Below, piece after piece: positions 1 to 7,455 of a stretch of 46,717 bases of DNA. The stretch is from contig JAJZYT010000013.1 in assembly GCA_021797915.1 (NCBI GenBank), positions 1 through 46,717 on the forward strand, written 5' to 3'. Position numbers and translations under genes: made by a program. Each line of letters opens with the position of its first letter. Position 1 is the first letter of the stretch. The notes under the pieces are model-generated. The model saw nothing but the letters and a program-made list of their open reading frames with translations. It had not been told where the DNA came from and ran no database searches. The DNA comes from Thermoplasmata archaeon (GTDB lineage Archaea; Thermoplasmatota; Thermoplasmata; Thermoplasmatales; GCA-001856825).

Positions 1-122
1 AGGCATCCTAGCGGGCTCCAGTTAGGGTTTGATTAAATGTGGGTCATCTGATGTTGATGATAAACTGGAGCGATGACCCTAAGAGATACCCGCAGATCTG
101 GGTTCAAATCCCAGTGCGCCCA
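1..122 (+). tRNA. tRNA-Trp(CCA), 5' end outside window, with intron
   Basis: This is the 3' part of a tRNA gene cut by the window edge. The anticodon stem pairs GCGGG (11-15) with CCCGC (89-93). The anticodon CCA is at 18-20. The T arm is CTGGG (98-102), loop TTCAAAT, CCCAG (110-114). The 3' acceptor strand is 115-121 and the discriminator base is A122; no CCA tail is encoded. A 66-base intron sits at about 22-87, at the usual archaeal position between nucleotides 37 and 38. An intron in tRNA-Trp carrying a methylation guide is known in archaea. The acceptor 5' strand and most of the D arm are missing, so the full cloverleaf cannot be verified. Confidence 0.9.
22..82 (+). ncRNA. C/D-box methylation guide RNA in the tRNA-Trp intron
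   Basis: The intron reads as a C/D sRNA. A terminal stem TTAGGG (22-27)/CCCTAA (77-82) flanks a degenerate C box (TTGATTA, 29/30-36), D' box CTGA (48-51), C' box TTGATGA (54-60) and a D-like ATGA (73-76). The antisense element ACTGGAGC (64-71) is the exact complement of 15-22. The nucleotide five upstream of the D box (G68) pairs with C18, tRNA position 34. The element upstream of D' (39-45) pairs with 89-93 plus flanking bases, and the nucleotide five upstream of D' (G43) pairs with C89, position 39. The predicted products are Cm34 and Cm39. Methylation at 34 and 39 guided by this intron is established for other archaea; the exact spacing here is read directly. Confidence 0.75.
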
Positions 123-124
123 TA

Positions 125-147
125 GGTTCAATTCAAGCTTGTGAACC
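125..147 (+). terminator. Hairpin just 3' of tRNA-Trp
   Basis: GGTTCA (125-130) and TGAACC (142-147) form a 6-bp stem three bases after the tRNA discriminator. The loop contains the palindrome CAAGCTTG. It may mark the end of the tRNA precursor or assist termination. No strong oligo-T tract follows, so termination is only an inference. Confidence 0.35.
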
Positions 148-192
148 GGGTCGCCCAATATAGTTATTAAAGCCCAGGCAATCATCTACAAC

Positions 193-702
193 GTGAGTTT
201 AATTTATATTATATCTGGTCCACCGGCAGTTGGAAAGTCAACAATTTCAAAACTGATAGCAAATGCGCTTCCTAGAAGTGCACTGATTTCCGGAGACCAA
301 GTGCATCATATGATCGTTGGAGGACATTTACCTCCTTGGAAAGACGAGAATCAGGACAATTTGACTTGGAAGAATATCGCTGAACTCACAAAGAATTTTT
401 TAGATTTTGATCTTGATGTTGTCATTGATGCCGTTGTTTTCCCAGACAAAGTGAAGTCTCTGCTAGATTCGATTGGAAGAAGAAATGTCATCTCAAAGTA
501 TGTCATACTTCTTGCCGATAGGAGTTCTTTGTTACAAAGAGACGGTGGAAGGACAGAATCTATGGGAGAACGATGTCTGGTTTTACTGGAAGAATTCTCC
601 TCCCTGAAACCTAAGCCAAGAAATTATCTGGATACAACTTCAAAATCTCAGGAACAAATAGTACGCATGATTATGCAAGATAATCCAGATTTCTACTCAT
701 GA
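193..702 (+). CDS. P-loop kinase-like NTPase
   Basis: A 169-residue protein with a Walker A motif GPPAVGKST near residues 9-17, followed by a pattern typical of small P-loop kinases and zeta-toxin/adenylyl-sulfate-kinase-like enzymes. The GDQ near residue 34 resembles a substrate-binding aspartate, VVIDAVV near 76 resembles Walker B, and a basic segment follows. It probably phosphorylates a small molecule, but the substrate cannot be told from sequence. The GTG start at 193 is supported by an AT-rich TATA-like element (TAGTTATTAA, 161-170) about 26 bases upstream, consistent with a leaderless transcript. It stands alone after the tRNA gene, with no linked antitoxin-like partner. Confidence 0.75.
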   Translation: MSLIYIISGPPAVGKSTISKLIANALPRSALISGDQVHHMIVGGHLPPWKDENQDNLTWKNIAELTKNFLDFDLDVVIDAVVFPDKVKSLLDSIGRRNVISKYVILLADRSSLLQRDGGRTESMGERCLVLLEEFSSLKPKPRNYLDTTSKSQEQIVRMIMQDNPDFYS

Positions 703-842
703 TCGGACAAATACAATGGGATGTTTAAATGGTGAAGTCGTCAGATACCGGTTATGACTGCAATTGTAAATGAAACTGAAACGCTTAACCTGGATTCATT
801 GTAAAGGAAAAATAAAGTTCCCCAAGAACCTCGAGAAAAACT

Positions 843-983
843 TTACTGCTTTCTCTTTATTTTCCGAGTTCTTTTAACCGAAGAGTCTTTTGTTTCTGCT
901 TTAAAACTTCGCCTGTTCTTACTTTGAAGCTTCTTCAGTATTCTTAGAGGCTTATCGGAAAAACTCTGGATTACCATACCCAT
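843..983 (-). CDS. Small basic protein, 46 residues, unknown function
   Basis: A short open frame starting MGMVIQSFSD and ending KIKRKQ. It is very rich in Lys and Arg, especially in the C-terminal half, which suggests nucleic-acid or ribosome binding, though nothing identifies a family. The start is unusually well supported: a GGAGGG ribosome-binding site lies five bases upstream of the ATG at 983, in a region where most genes appear leaderless. A second in-frame ATG at 977 is possible. It is divergent from the winged-helix gene at 1093. Codon use is plausible, but a homology search is needed to show conservation. Confidence 0.55.
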   Translation of the reverse strand: MGMVIQSFSDKPLRILKKLQSKNRRSFKAETKDSSVKRTRKIKRKQ

Positions 984-1092
984 AATATCCCTCCTATGTG
1001 CAATGTAACGTACCGGAGTATTTTAACATTATTGGTTATGTAATCTATAAGAAAAGATGACTCGTTATGTAGTGCTTAATTAATAATGAATC

Positions 1093-1371
1093 ATGGCTTT
1101 GGTCAAGGCGCTGGAAACTCAGTCTGGCGCAATGCGACTTTTGATGTATTTAATGAAGGGCCCTTCGTATGTCACCTTGATACTCAAAGAGACAGATATC
1201 CCCAATATTCAACTGCTGAGATCGGTGAACCTTTTGTTGGATTTGAAACTCATTCAGAAAAAAGTGGACAGTTCAACCTATCCCAAACGGAACATCATTA
1301 CCCTTACCAACAAGGGGAAACTAGTTGCACAGAAGGTTAAGGAGATCGAAACACTTCTAAAAGAGCCGTGA
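1093..1371 (+). CDS. Small winged-helix DNA-binding protein
   Basis: A 92-residue protein with the layout of a single winged-helix domain. A helix near residues 9-22 (GAMRLLMYLM), a second helix LILKETDIP, a recognition helix IQLLRSVNLLLDLKLI and a wing (TYPKRNIITLTNKGK) are followed by a helical tail. It resembles stand-alone MarR/ArsR-like archaeal regulators that bind DNA as dimers. An overlapping frame beginning at 1086 lacks such structure and is a shadow. The possible TATA element CTATAAGA (1044-1051) is further than 26 bases away, so a short leader is likely. The target is unknown; the divergent 46-residue gene is one candidate. Confidence 0.7.
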   Translation: MALVKALETQSGAMRLLMYLMKGPSYVTLILKETDIPNIQLLRSVNLLLDLKLIQKKVDSSTYPKRNIITLTNKGKLVAQKVKEIETLLKEP

Positions 1372-1372
1372 A

Positions 1373-1600
1373 CTAATCTCCATGATAGTACTGATCTATC
1401 AACTCGATTTCCATCTGCAGAATCTTCGCCCTTTCGAATGCAAGGCGAGAAATGATCAGAGACATCTTATCTTTGAAGGCTCTAATAAGATCCTCTCTTG
1501 ACTTTGTTTCCTTTACGCTTTCCCAAAAAGTAGTCAGGTCCAGATCAAACTGATCCCGCCTACCAGTGGAATATTCTTTGTCTAAGTTCCCCTCCTTCAT
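1373..1600 (-). CDS. Hypothetical 75-residue charged helical protein
   Basis: This short protein is almost entirely charged and predicted helical, with TTFWESVKETKSREDLIRAF near the middle and a C-terminal helix ending in QYYHGD. No family is recognised. It converges tail-to-tail with the winged-helix gene, with only one base between them. A TATA-like TTTATATAA lies around 1627-1637, about 30 bases before the ATG at 1600, supporting transcription. The amphipathic pattern would suit a dimer or a protein-protein adaptor, but that is inference only. Confidence 0.55.
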   Translation of the reverse strand: MKEGNLDKEYSTGRRDQFDLDLTTFWESVKETKSREDLIRAFKDKMSLIISRLAFERAKILQMEIELIDQYYHGD

Positions 1601-1708
1601 GGTTTTCGATTAAGATTTTGACGTGGTTATATAAACTTTCTTTCCAAATTGCAAAATGAAATAAATGAATAATTGAATTCGGAGAGAGACTATTGCAAAT
1701 AAGAGCGG

Positions 1709-1723
1709 TTTCCTTTAAGGAAA
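1709..1723. repeat. 15-bp DNA palindrome, possible operator
   Basis: TTTCCTT-T-AAGGAAA is a perfect 7-bp inverted repeat around one central base. It lies in the 241-base gap between the genes starting at 1600 (minus) and 1842 (plus). The spacer is too short for an RNA hairpin, so protein binding is the likelier role if it is functional. Nothing else is evident in this gap apart from the promoter elements. Confidence 0.3.
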
Positions 1724-1841
1724 GGAACCTCACCCGATTGAATTATTCGAATATTGTGATTAATTGAGCCAACTAGTGCATTTTTCTAATCTTTTGAGTT
1801 TTGTACCAGAATCTTTAAACCTCTGTTAGAATCATTTCTGT

Positions 1842-2012
1842 ATGACAGTTACAGGATTGGCAGTAGCAAAGGGACTGGCAATTGCAGCAGGAGTCGTAGG
1901 CACAACGGTAGCGACCGCTCATATGGTTGGGCTCACAAATGCCCTATCTCATGTACCCACATGGACCCACGCTCACACTGTAATATCTAGTCTGTTGCAA
2001 AAACGACAGTAA
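1842..2012 (+). CDS. Small single-span membrane peptide, 56 residues
   Basis: A short frame beginning MTVTGLAVAKG. Residues 4-28 are Gly/Ala/Val rich and would form one membrane helix, with small-residue spacing favourable for helix packing. The remainder contains three histidines and a tryptophan (HVPTWTHAH) and ends QKRQ. The function is unknown; metal or heme contact is possible but unproven. The start is supported by a TATA-like CTTTAAAC at 1813-1820, about 25 bases upstream, matching the leaderless pattern of neighbouring genes. The gene stands alone. Confidence 0.55.
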   Translation: MTVTGLAVAKGLAIAAGVVGTTVATAHMVGLTNALSHVPTWTHAHTVISSLLQKRQ

Positions 2013-2100
2013 ACTTTGCTAAAATTGCTCCAGAATTTTATTTTCTTTTGTTTTTTGATTACTTTTCCTTGCCTGAGTTAGATCGTTTCTCTAAATCCAC

Positions 2101-2532
2101 TTGTTCATCATTACAAAAGATTCTTATCTAAACTTGGATAGATCAATTATGTTCTATGCCTCAAGAGAATTTAATGCTGATTTAGAAGACGTAATGTCTT
2201 CCTTCCTTGTACACATCAAAAAAGATGGTTTTGTCATAATAGCCGATGTGAATGTGACGAACATTTTGAAGAACGCATTGAATTTTGAGTTCAAGGACTA
2301 CCATATCTTGGAGATATGCAAACCTGCAGCTGCCAAAGAAATCATTGAACAAGATGACTTAAATGGCCTCTTTGTGCCATGCAAGATGATAATTTTTCAA
2401 GTGGGAAAAGTCACTAGCATCCGTGTGCTGAGCGTTTCTCAGATTACCAATCAAGTATATCCGAACGCCTCTGCACTCATAAAGAAATTCGAAAAGGAAC
2501 TTTTTGGATCGATTGAGTCATTTACAATATAG
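2101..2532 (+). CDS. DUF302-like protein
   Basis: A 143-residue protein with the DUF302 pattern: an N-terminal segment leading into a helix (DVMSSFLVHIKKDGF), the strand VIIADVNV, then DYHILEICKPAAAKEIIEQDDLNGLFVPCKM, where the family has an ExCxP-like motif followed by a second strand. DUF302 proteins are small alpha/beta domains of unknown biochemical function, often near redox or sulfur genes. The frame opens at TTG 2101; an ATG at 2149 is also possible and would still keep most of the domain. The next gene downstream encodes an AhpD-like protein, which would fit a redox theme. Confidence 0.65.
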   Translation: MFIITKDSYLNLDRSIMFYASREFNADLEDVMSSFLVHIKKDGFVIIADVNVTNILKNALNFEFKDYHILEICKPAAAKEIIEQDDLNGLFVPCKMIIFQVGKVTSIRVLSVSQITNQVYPNASALIKKFEKELFGSIESFTI

Positions 2533-2593
2533 GGTATATAGTTAGCACAGGACAAGACAAAAAGTATCAATTCGAGCCGATTCTTAATTTTGC

Positions 2594-2926
2594 ATGGAAT
2601 TCAAGGAAAAATTAACCGAAATACAGCACTTATTTGGGGATCTGTCAACCGCAATACCAGAACCAACTAAAGCATACATGGATCTTATTGAGAAAGTGAT
2701 GAAAACTGGCAACATACCAGTGAAATATAAGGAACTAATTTTTATTTCCCTCTCTCTCGTTCAAAAGTGCGATTGGTGCGTTGCCTATCACTTGAGAATC
2801 GCAAGGGAGAGCGGGGTCACCGAGGATGAATTGAATGAGGTAGCTTACATAGCATTACTCATGGGCGGTACTCCAGCACTAATGGAGTCAATTAAGCTCA
2901 AGAAATATCTTGACGAGACGAGATAA
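2594..2926 (+). CDS. Carboxymuconolactone decarboxylase/AhpD-like protein
   Basis: A 110-residue all-helical protein of the CMD/AhpD family. The diagnostic CDWCVAYH motif (CxxCxxxH, about residues 57-64) is intact and followed by the conserved segment RIARESGVTEDELNEVAYIALLMGGTPA. In AhpD this Cys pair acts as a disulfide reductant for peroxiredoxin, and small stand-alone members are usually peroxide-defence or thiol-redox proteins. The length is typical for the single-domain form. It follows the DUF302 gene by 61 bases and may share its transcript. The substrate is unknown. Confidence 0.85.
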   Translation: MEFKEKLTEIQHLFGDLSTAIPEPTKAYMDLIEKVMKTGNIPVKYKELIFISLSLVQKCDWCVAYHLRIARESGVTEDELNEVAYIALLMGGTPALMESIKLKKYLDETR

Positions 2927-2945
2927 AGAGCTCTTCTTGAGCTCT
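2927..2945. terminator. Hairpin between convergent genes
   Basis: AGAGCTC (2927-2933) and GAGCTCT (2939-2945) form a perfect 7-bp stem with a TTCTT loop. It fills the gap between the stop of the AhpD-like gene and the TAG stop of the aminotransferase gene on the other strand. A bidirectional terminator or an mRNA 3'-end stabiliser is the simplest reading. Confidence 0.5.
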
Positions 2946-4101
2946 AACTGTTCTCTGTCAAGTACTCCTGAGAAGCGCTAAGACCAGTTCCCACCTTGAC
3001 ATTGTAACCATTGGATTTGAGCGCCCCCTCAATCGCTCCAATCGCCAACATCACCTCTGTTGCGGATATTGTACCCATGTGACCTATTCTGAAATAAGTG
3101 GAAGCTATATCTTTGATCAACCCTGAAGCAAACACTGCCCCGTAGTTCTCTGAATCTGCTAGGAATTTCTTCGAGTCCATTCCGTCGGGCAGATAAACAG
3201 CCGATACTGTATTTGCAAAAGCTTTCTTAGGGATGAATTCCAGTCCGAGTGCATCGATGCCAGCTCTAATTGCTCCTGCCATTTTCTCGTGCCTCCGTAT
3301 TCTGGCATCCATTCCTTCGTCCAGGATGTTAGCCAAACTTATACTGAGCGCCAGAATTAGATTGGTATTTGGAGTTCCGAAGTAACTACCTTTAGATTCA
3401 AGAACTCCTCTCGACACCGAATTCCACTTCCTAAGATCTGAGAAGAAAGACAGTGGCTGCACTTTCTCCATTCTTTCTATTGCCCTCTTCCCAGCAACTC
3501 CCACTGCCAGACCCGGGGGTGCCCCCAAGGCCTTCTGAGATGCGGAGAAAGCTACATCCACTCCCCATTTCATATCCAGGTATTCTCCCCCCGCTGCACA
3601 CACTGCATCTACCACAAGCAGTGTTTCTGACTTTCCCGTTATTTCAGCGATCTTCTTGACATCGTTCCTGACTCCGGTGCTTGTGTCGACATGAGTGACA
3701 GTCATTAGTTCATACTCGTTTGTGTCTATCTTCTCTTTGACAACTCTGGGATCGACAGATTCTCCCAGAGATGGTTTAAGCTGATCAACTCTTGCAGTGA
3801 ATCTTGAGAATAGGTCGACAAAGCGGTCACCAAAATAGCCATTGTTGACTACTAGAACTTTTGAATTCCTATTGATAAAATTCACAGTTGACAATTCCAT
3901 TCCCAGAGTCCCAGACCCCGAGATTATGAAAGGTAAACTGTCGCTAGGTGAGGCACCGAATATCGTGGAGAGGTCCAGAAGCGAATCCCTGAAAATTGAG
4001 ACAAATTCCTTTGAAGAGTGAGACATAGTCGGCAAAGACATTGCATTCAGAACCTTGCTTTCGTATTCAATCGGCCCTGGAATCATCAGTATCTTTCTCA
4101 T
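2944..4101 (-). CDS. Class V aminotransferase, alanine/serine-glyoxylate type
   Basis: A PLP-dependent aminotransferase of the alanine-glyoxylate/serine-pyruvate family. The protein begins MRKILMIPGP, the usual family N terminus. It contains SGSGTLGMEL, VDAVCAAGGEYLDMKWGVD, and SASQKALGAPPG, where the lysine would form the PLP Schiff base. The frame stays open to 4200, but the ATG at 4101 is preferred: it matches family starts and has a TAATAAAA element just over 20 bases upstream. The upstream extension overlaps the next gene. The protein is 385 residues, normal for the family. It probably moves amino groups between alanine or serine and glyoxylate or pyruvate; the exact donor is uncertain. 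Confidence 0.88.
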   Translation of the reverse strand: MRKILMIPGPIEYESKVLNAMSLPTMSHSSKEFVSIFRDSLLDLSTIFGASPSDSLPFIISGSGTLGMELSTVNFINRNSKVLVVNNGYFGDRFVDLFSRFTARVDQLKPSLGESVDPRVVKEKIDTNEYELMTVTHVDTSTGVRNDVKKIAEITGKSETLLVVDAVCAAGGEYLDMKWGVDVAFSASQKALGAPPGLAVGVAGKRAIERMEKVQPLSFFSDLRKWNSVSRGVLESKGSYFGTPNTNLILALSISLANILDEGMDARIRRHEKMAGAIRAGIDALGLEFIPKKAFANTVSAVYLPDGMDSKKFLADSENYGAVFASGLIKDIASTYFRIGHMGTISATEVMLAIGAIEGALKSNGYNVKVGTGLSASQEYLTENS

Positions 4102-4189
4102 GACCGAGGTATCGTTCACTTGTTTTATTACATTTCCTTTTGATTCCCCTAATTTGTTGTCTGAATATCTTAGCAATATCGTCCGTGGC

Positions 4190-4768
4190 TTAGACCTCAT
4201 TGTGTCTGAAGCAGGTCACGAGATGATCATTCACCATTCCAGTTGCTTGCATATGAGCATAACATATCGTCGAACCTACAAACTTGAAGCCCCTCTTTAT
4301 CAAATCCTTGCTCAATTTGTCCGAAATTTCTGTTTTGGCGGGAATCGACTTCAGGGAGACCCACTCGTTCCTTATTGGTCTGTCGTCAACGAACTTCCAT
4401 ATGTATTTATCAAAAGAATAAAATTCCCTTCTTACTGCGATGAATGCTTTAGCGTTTGCTACTGTCGCTTCTATCTTCAACCTGTTTCTGATTATTGATT
4501 GGTCTTGAACCAGTTTATCGATCTTGCTTTTGTCGTACTTGGCTATCTTTTTAAAATCAAAGTTGTCAAATGCTTTCCTGTATGCGCCCCTTCTCTTGAG
4601 AATCGTTAACCAGCTCAGTCCAGCCTGGGCTCCTTCCAACACTAAGAACTCGAACAAGGTTCTGTCATCGTGTATCGGGACCCCCCACTCTCTGTCGTGA
4701 TATAGCATCATAGTTGGATCGTTTGAAGACCACCCACACCTTGTTTTATCCTTTGCTGTCGAATCCAT
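4190..4768 (-). CDS. tag: DNA-3-methyladenine glycosylase I
   Basis: A 192-residue base-excision repair enzyme that removes 3-methyladenine from alkylated DNA. The family start TRCGWSSNDPTMMLYHDREWGVP is present in two adjoining blocks, as is the LEGAQAGLSW segment. The zinc ligands expected for Tag can be read: Cys near residue 11, His near 23, and the C-terminal His and Cys in NDHLVTCFRH. The length matches bacterial Tag. Its 3' end lies just upstream of the aminotransferase start. Tag is more common in bacteria, so acquisition by transfer is possible, though base composition does not stand out. Confidence 0.93.
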   Translation of the reverse strand: MDSTAKDKTRCGWSSNDPTMMLYHDREWGVPIHDDRTLFEFLVLEGAQAGLSWLTILKRRGAYRKAFDNFDFKKIAKYDKSKIDKLVQDQSIIRNRLKIEATVANAKAFIAVRREFYSFDKYIWKFVDDRPIRNEWVSLKSIPAKTEISDKLSKDLIKRGFKFVGSTICYAHMQATGMVNDHLVTCFRHNEV

Positions 4769-4934
4769 TCAAGCCATCTCTTCAAATTGCTGTGAAATTC
4801 AGTGTAAGATGACTATTAGATAATCAATCTTTTTGCTCTAACTTAGTCTATCATGGACTGCTTTTCTTCGATTGCGTAGTTTCGGGTTTCTTGCATAAGA
4901 AATTCACTGTATCACGAGAAATTGAAAGGTACGT

Positions 4935-6617
4935 CTAGCCCGTGATCACTCCCGTTTCTCCGTCTATCGATACAGCGTGACCTTCCTTAAGATTCGTTAT
5001 TAGGCTTGTATTAGTGAGTACTGTAGTCCCCGAGTTGATGAGTGTCTCTCGGATTTCTATTGAGATGCCGTTGGTAAAAATGACCGCCTTGAACTTTCTT
5101 TTTGGTACTTTGAAATCTGAACCATCAGAATTTACGATGAGAATCTCCCCCTTTCCTCCAATTTCGTTGGTAATGCGGCCTTCCACGTTTTTCCCAGATG
5201 GGTAACCCCTCCCCAAGAATTTCCCCATTGTAACAATTCTAACATCATTTGTTCCACCGAACAAGAAGTAAGGGGCTCCGGATACAACGACAAGTCTTGC
5301 TTTCCTTGAAAAGAAATTAATAGAATTGAAGTACTCGATAGCTGAAAGAAGATCTTTCGATTTTGAAAATTTTGTCGGTACAATTATCGGAGTCACACCT
5401 CTCAGAAGATTCAGTTTGTTGGCCAAGTTTCCGTTAGTCACAGCAGCATATATTGGAACCTGTGGCCTCATTTGAGAGATCATCCTGGCAGTATTTCCGG
5501 ACTTGGTGAATACCAAGATTCCGTCAGCGTCAATCTCAGTTGCGACTACCTTTGATGCCATGGAGATAGAGAATGCAACCTTATTCCCGTAAAATGACCT
5601 AGGTTCCAGGAACTTCAATGCTCGGGGGTCGACATACTCGGAAATTTCTGTGAGATATTTCACCGCCTCGATTGGATTCTTTCCAATCGCGGTTTCCTCT
5701 GAAAGCATCAGGGCGTCCACATTGTCCATAATGGCATTTGTGACGTCAGAGACTTCAGCCCTGGTGGGCGATGTGTTGTAGATCATTGATTCGAGAATCT
5801 GTGTGGCAACTATGGTTGGAACCCCCTCGTTGTGTGATTCAAAGATTATCTTCTTCTGAGCAAGACTCACTTCCTCCAGGGGCAATTCTACACCAAGATC
5901 CCCTCTTGCCACCATGACAAACGCCGAGGCCTTAGCAATTTCCTTGATATTCTGCAGACCACTCTTCGTCTCGATTTTAGATACTATTTCCGAATTTCCA
6001 CCACTTTCAAGAACCATTTTTTGGAGTTCAAGGACGTTACTCCGGTTTTGCACGAAAGAGAGTGCAAAGAATTCCACTCCTGCCTTTATTCCTTCGTCGA
6101 TGAAGAGCTTGTCTCGGTTGGTGACGGTCCCCAGATTGAGAATCCGACCCGGAATGTTCACCCGGCTCCTGTCTCTCAAAGTCCCACTGTTCACGGCCAA
6201 AACTACCGCGGAATTTCCATCACTCTCAATTGTCTTGAATTGCACCATCCCATCACTCATTAGGACGACATCGTTTTCCTTAATCATATTGAAGACGCTC
6301 CCGTTGTTCAAACTAATATCCGAACCCTTAGAACTGGATGACAATTTGTACCTCTTTCCCTTCGACACCTTGAATGCCCCTCCTCTAAATTCTCCAGTCC
6401 TCAGTTCAGGACCTTTTAGATCAACAATCAACCCAACGTGAGTCCCCTCCGGAGCATTGATGGAGTCTACTCTTCGTCTCGACCTTTTCACATCTCCGGG
6501 AGAGATGTGAGCCGTGTTTATTCTAACGGCTGAAAGTCCAATCTTGAACATTTCCTGAAGGATTTTGCTATCTGAGCATGCTGGCCCTAACGTCGCGATT
6601 ATCTTGGTCTTCCTCAT
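4935..6617 (-). CDS. pyk: Pyruvate kinase with C-terminal extension
   Basis: Converts phosphoenolpyruvate and ADP to pyruvate and ATP. The core motifs are clear: KIIATLGPAC at the N terminus, DLKGPELRTG, SKIETKSGLQNI (catalytic Lys), MVARGDLGVELPLEEV, PTRAEVSDVTNAI and MLSEETAIGKNP. Oddly, the usual NFSHG is NTAHI and the Thr of the LDTKGP motif is Leu, so potassium-site residues differ. After the usual core (about 470 residues) there is an extension of about 90 residues that resembles a degenerate PEP-utiliser mobile domain (ending AVSIDGETGVITG) but lacks the TSHAAI motif. The ATG at 6617 has a GGTGA site five bases upstream and a TATA-like ACATATCA around 6641. Confidence 0.93.
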   Translation of the reverse strand: MRKTKIIATLGPACSDSKILQEMFKIGLSAVRINTAHISPGDVKRSRRRVDSINAPEGTHVGLIVDLKGPELRTGEFRGGAFKVSKGKRYKLSSSSKGSDISLNNGSVFNMIKENDVVLMSDGMVQFKTIESDGNSAVVLAVNSGTLRDRSRVNIPGRILNLGTVTNRDKLFIDEGIKAGVEFFALSFVQNRSNVLELQKMVLESGGNSEIVSKIETKSGLQNIKEIAKASAFVMVARGDLGVELPLEEVSLAQKKIIFESHNEGVPTIVATQILESMIYNTSPTRAEVSDVTNAIMDNVDALMLSEETAIGKNPIEAVKYLTEISEYVDPRALKFLEPRSFYGNKVAFSISMASKVVATEIDADGILVFTKSGNTARMISQMRPQVPIYAAVTNGNLANKLNLLRGVTPIIVPTKFSKSKDLLSAIEYFNSINFFSRKARLVVVSGAPYFLFGGTNDVRIVTMGKFLGRGYPSGKNVEGRITNEIGGKGEILIVNSDGSDFKVPKRKFKAVIFTNGISIEIRETLINSGTTVLTNTSLITNLKEGHAVSIDGETGVITG

Positions 6618-6686
6618 TGTGTCACCATCTTCGTGTTTTGATATGTTCCCAAATAACTCAAAACAAAGCCAAACAAAACTATTTCC

Positions 6687-7358
6687 TTATTCTTCTAACA
6701 GAATATCGGTAAAGTAGAAATTATCTCTCAACACGGTCTCTCCTTTCCTGACTGGTATTGATCGGTTGAATATAGGACCATCATAAACGAAGGTGTGGAA
6801 TTCCCCGTTTTCCCCGCACGGATCAACCTCAGTGGGAAGCGAGCCAAGAAACTCTTCATCGAATTCTCTTCCTGCATTTTCCTTTCCTAACTTTCTAGGA
6901 TCCACCGTACAGACTATGGCCTTGAATCCTGCCTTGATAAAATCTTGGGCTAACTTGGTTGTATTCTCACCCCAGATTGGAAATATGCATTTGACTCCAG
7001 TGTTGGACATCTTTTCCTCCCTATACTTCCTAATGTCTTCCAGAAACAAGTCACCAAAGGCGACTCTCGATATTCCTTCCATTTTGTATTTCTCGATTTT
7101 AGTGCTTATGACTTTCTCATACTCTTCGTTGTTCGACCCCTTCGAGATGTAAGCAATATCAGATTCTATTGATACCTGTTTTGCTTGTTCCAGGAGCAGG
7201 TTTTCCCTTACACCATGCATGCTGATCCTACCATAATCCCTTGTCACAGTAGTGAGCAGATAACGGATATCGTATCTATTTTGAATTCTTAGAGTATGCA
7301 ATGAAAATGAGCTGTCCTTTCCGCCGCTCCATGAAAGCACTATTTTCTCTTTTGACAT
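6687..7358 (-). CDS. dph6: Dph6-like ATP-pyrophosphatase, probable diphthine-ammonia ligase
   Basis: An adenine-nucleotide alpha-hydrolase domain protein. The PP-loop motif SWSGGKDSS is at the N terminus and the diagnostic GENGEFHT near residues 195-202. Dph6 performs the ATP-dependent amidation that completes diphthamide on elongation factor 2 and is widespread in archaea. The interior segments GISRVAFGDLFLEDIRKYRE and GFKAIVCTVDP fit the family. The ATG at 7358 is preferred over TTG 7367 because an A/T-rich element (about 7384) lies 26 bases upstream inside a palindrome. Assignment to Dph6 rather than another PP-loop enzyme rests on the GENGE motif and length. Confidence 0.85.
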   Translation of the reverse strand: MSKEKIVLSWSGGKDSSFSLHTLRIQNRYDIRYLLTTVTRDYGRISMHGVRENLLLEQAKQVSIESDIAYISKGSNNEEYEKVISTKIEKYKMEGISRVAFGDLFLEDIRKYREEKMSNTGVKCIFPIWGENTTKLAQDFIKAGFKAIVCTVDPRKLGKENAGREFDEEFLGSLPTEVDPCGENGEFHTFVYDGPIFNRSIPVRKGETVLRDNFYFTDILLEE

Positions 7359-7377
7359 TTGCTCCAACCATCGAGTC

Positions 7378-7398
7378 TTGTAAAATAAAATTTTACAA
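7378..7398. promoter_or_regulatory. 21-bp palindrome in the dph6-like promoter
   Basis: TTGTAAAAT-AAA-ATTTTACAA is a perfect 9-bp inverted repeat. It overlaps the presumed TATA element of the minus-strand gene starting at 7358 and lies 57 bases upstream of the plus-strand gene at 7456. A dimeric regulator bound here would block the core promoter; alternatively it is simply a symmetric TATA element. Confidence 0.4.
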
Positions 7399-7455
7399 AG
7401 GAGTCAACAATGATTACAATCCAAAAATCTTTACATTTCCTTTTGATTTTCTGCC

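Noticed and set aside
1086-1340. Open frame overlapping the winged-helix gene in another frame
   Set aside because: Its product has no domain pattern, whereas the frame from 1093 gives a clear winged-helix layout.
4102-4200. N-terminal extension of the class V aminotransferase
   Set aside because: The extra 33 residues have no family match, overlap the next gene, and lie upstream of or across the likely promoter.
5914-6441. Open frame opposite pyruvate kinase
   Set aside because: Low-complexity composition and complete overlap with a conserved gene on the other strand.
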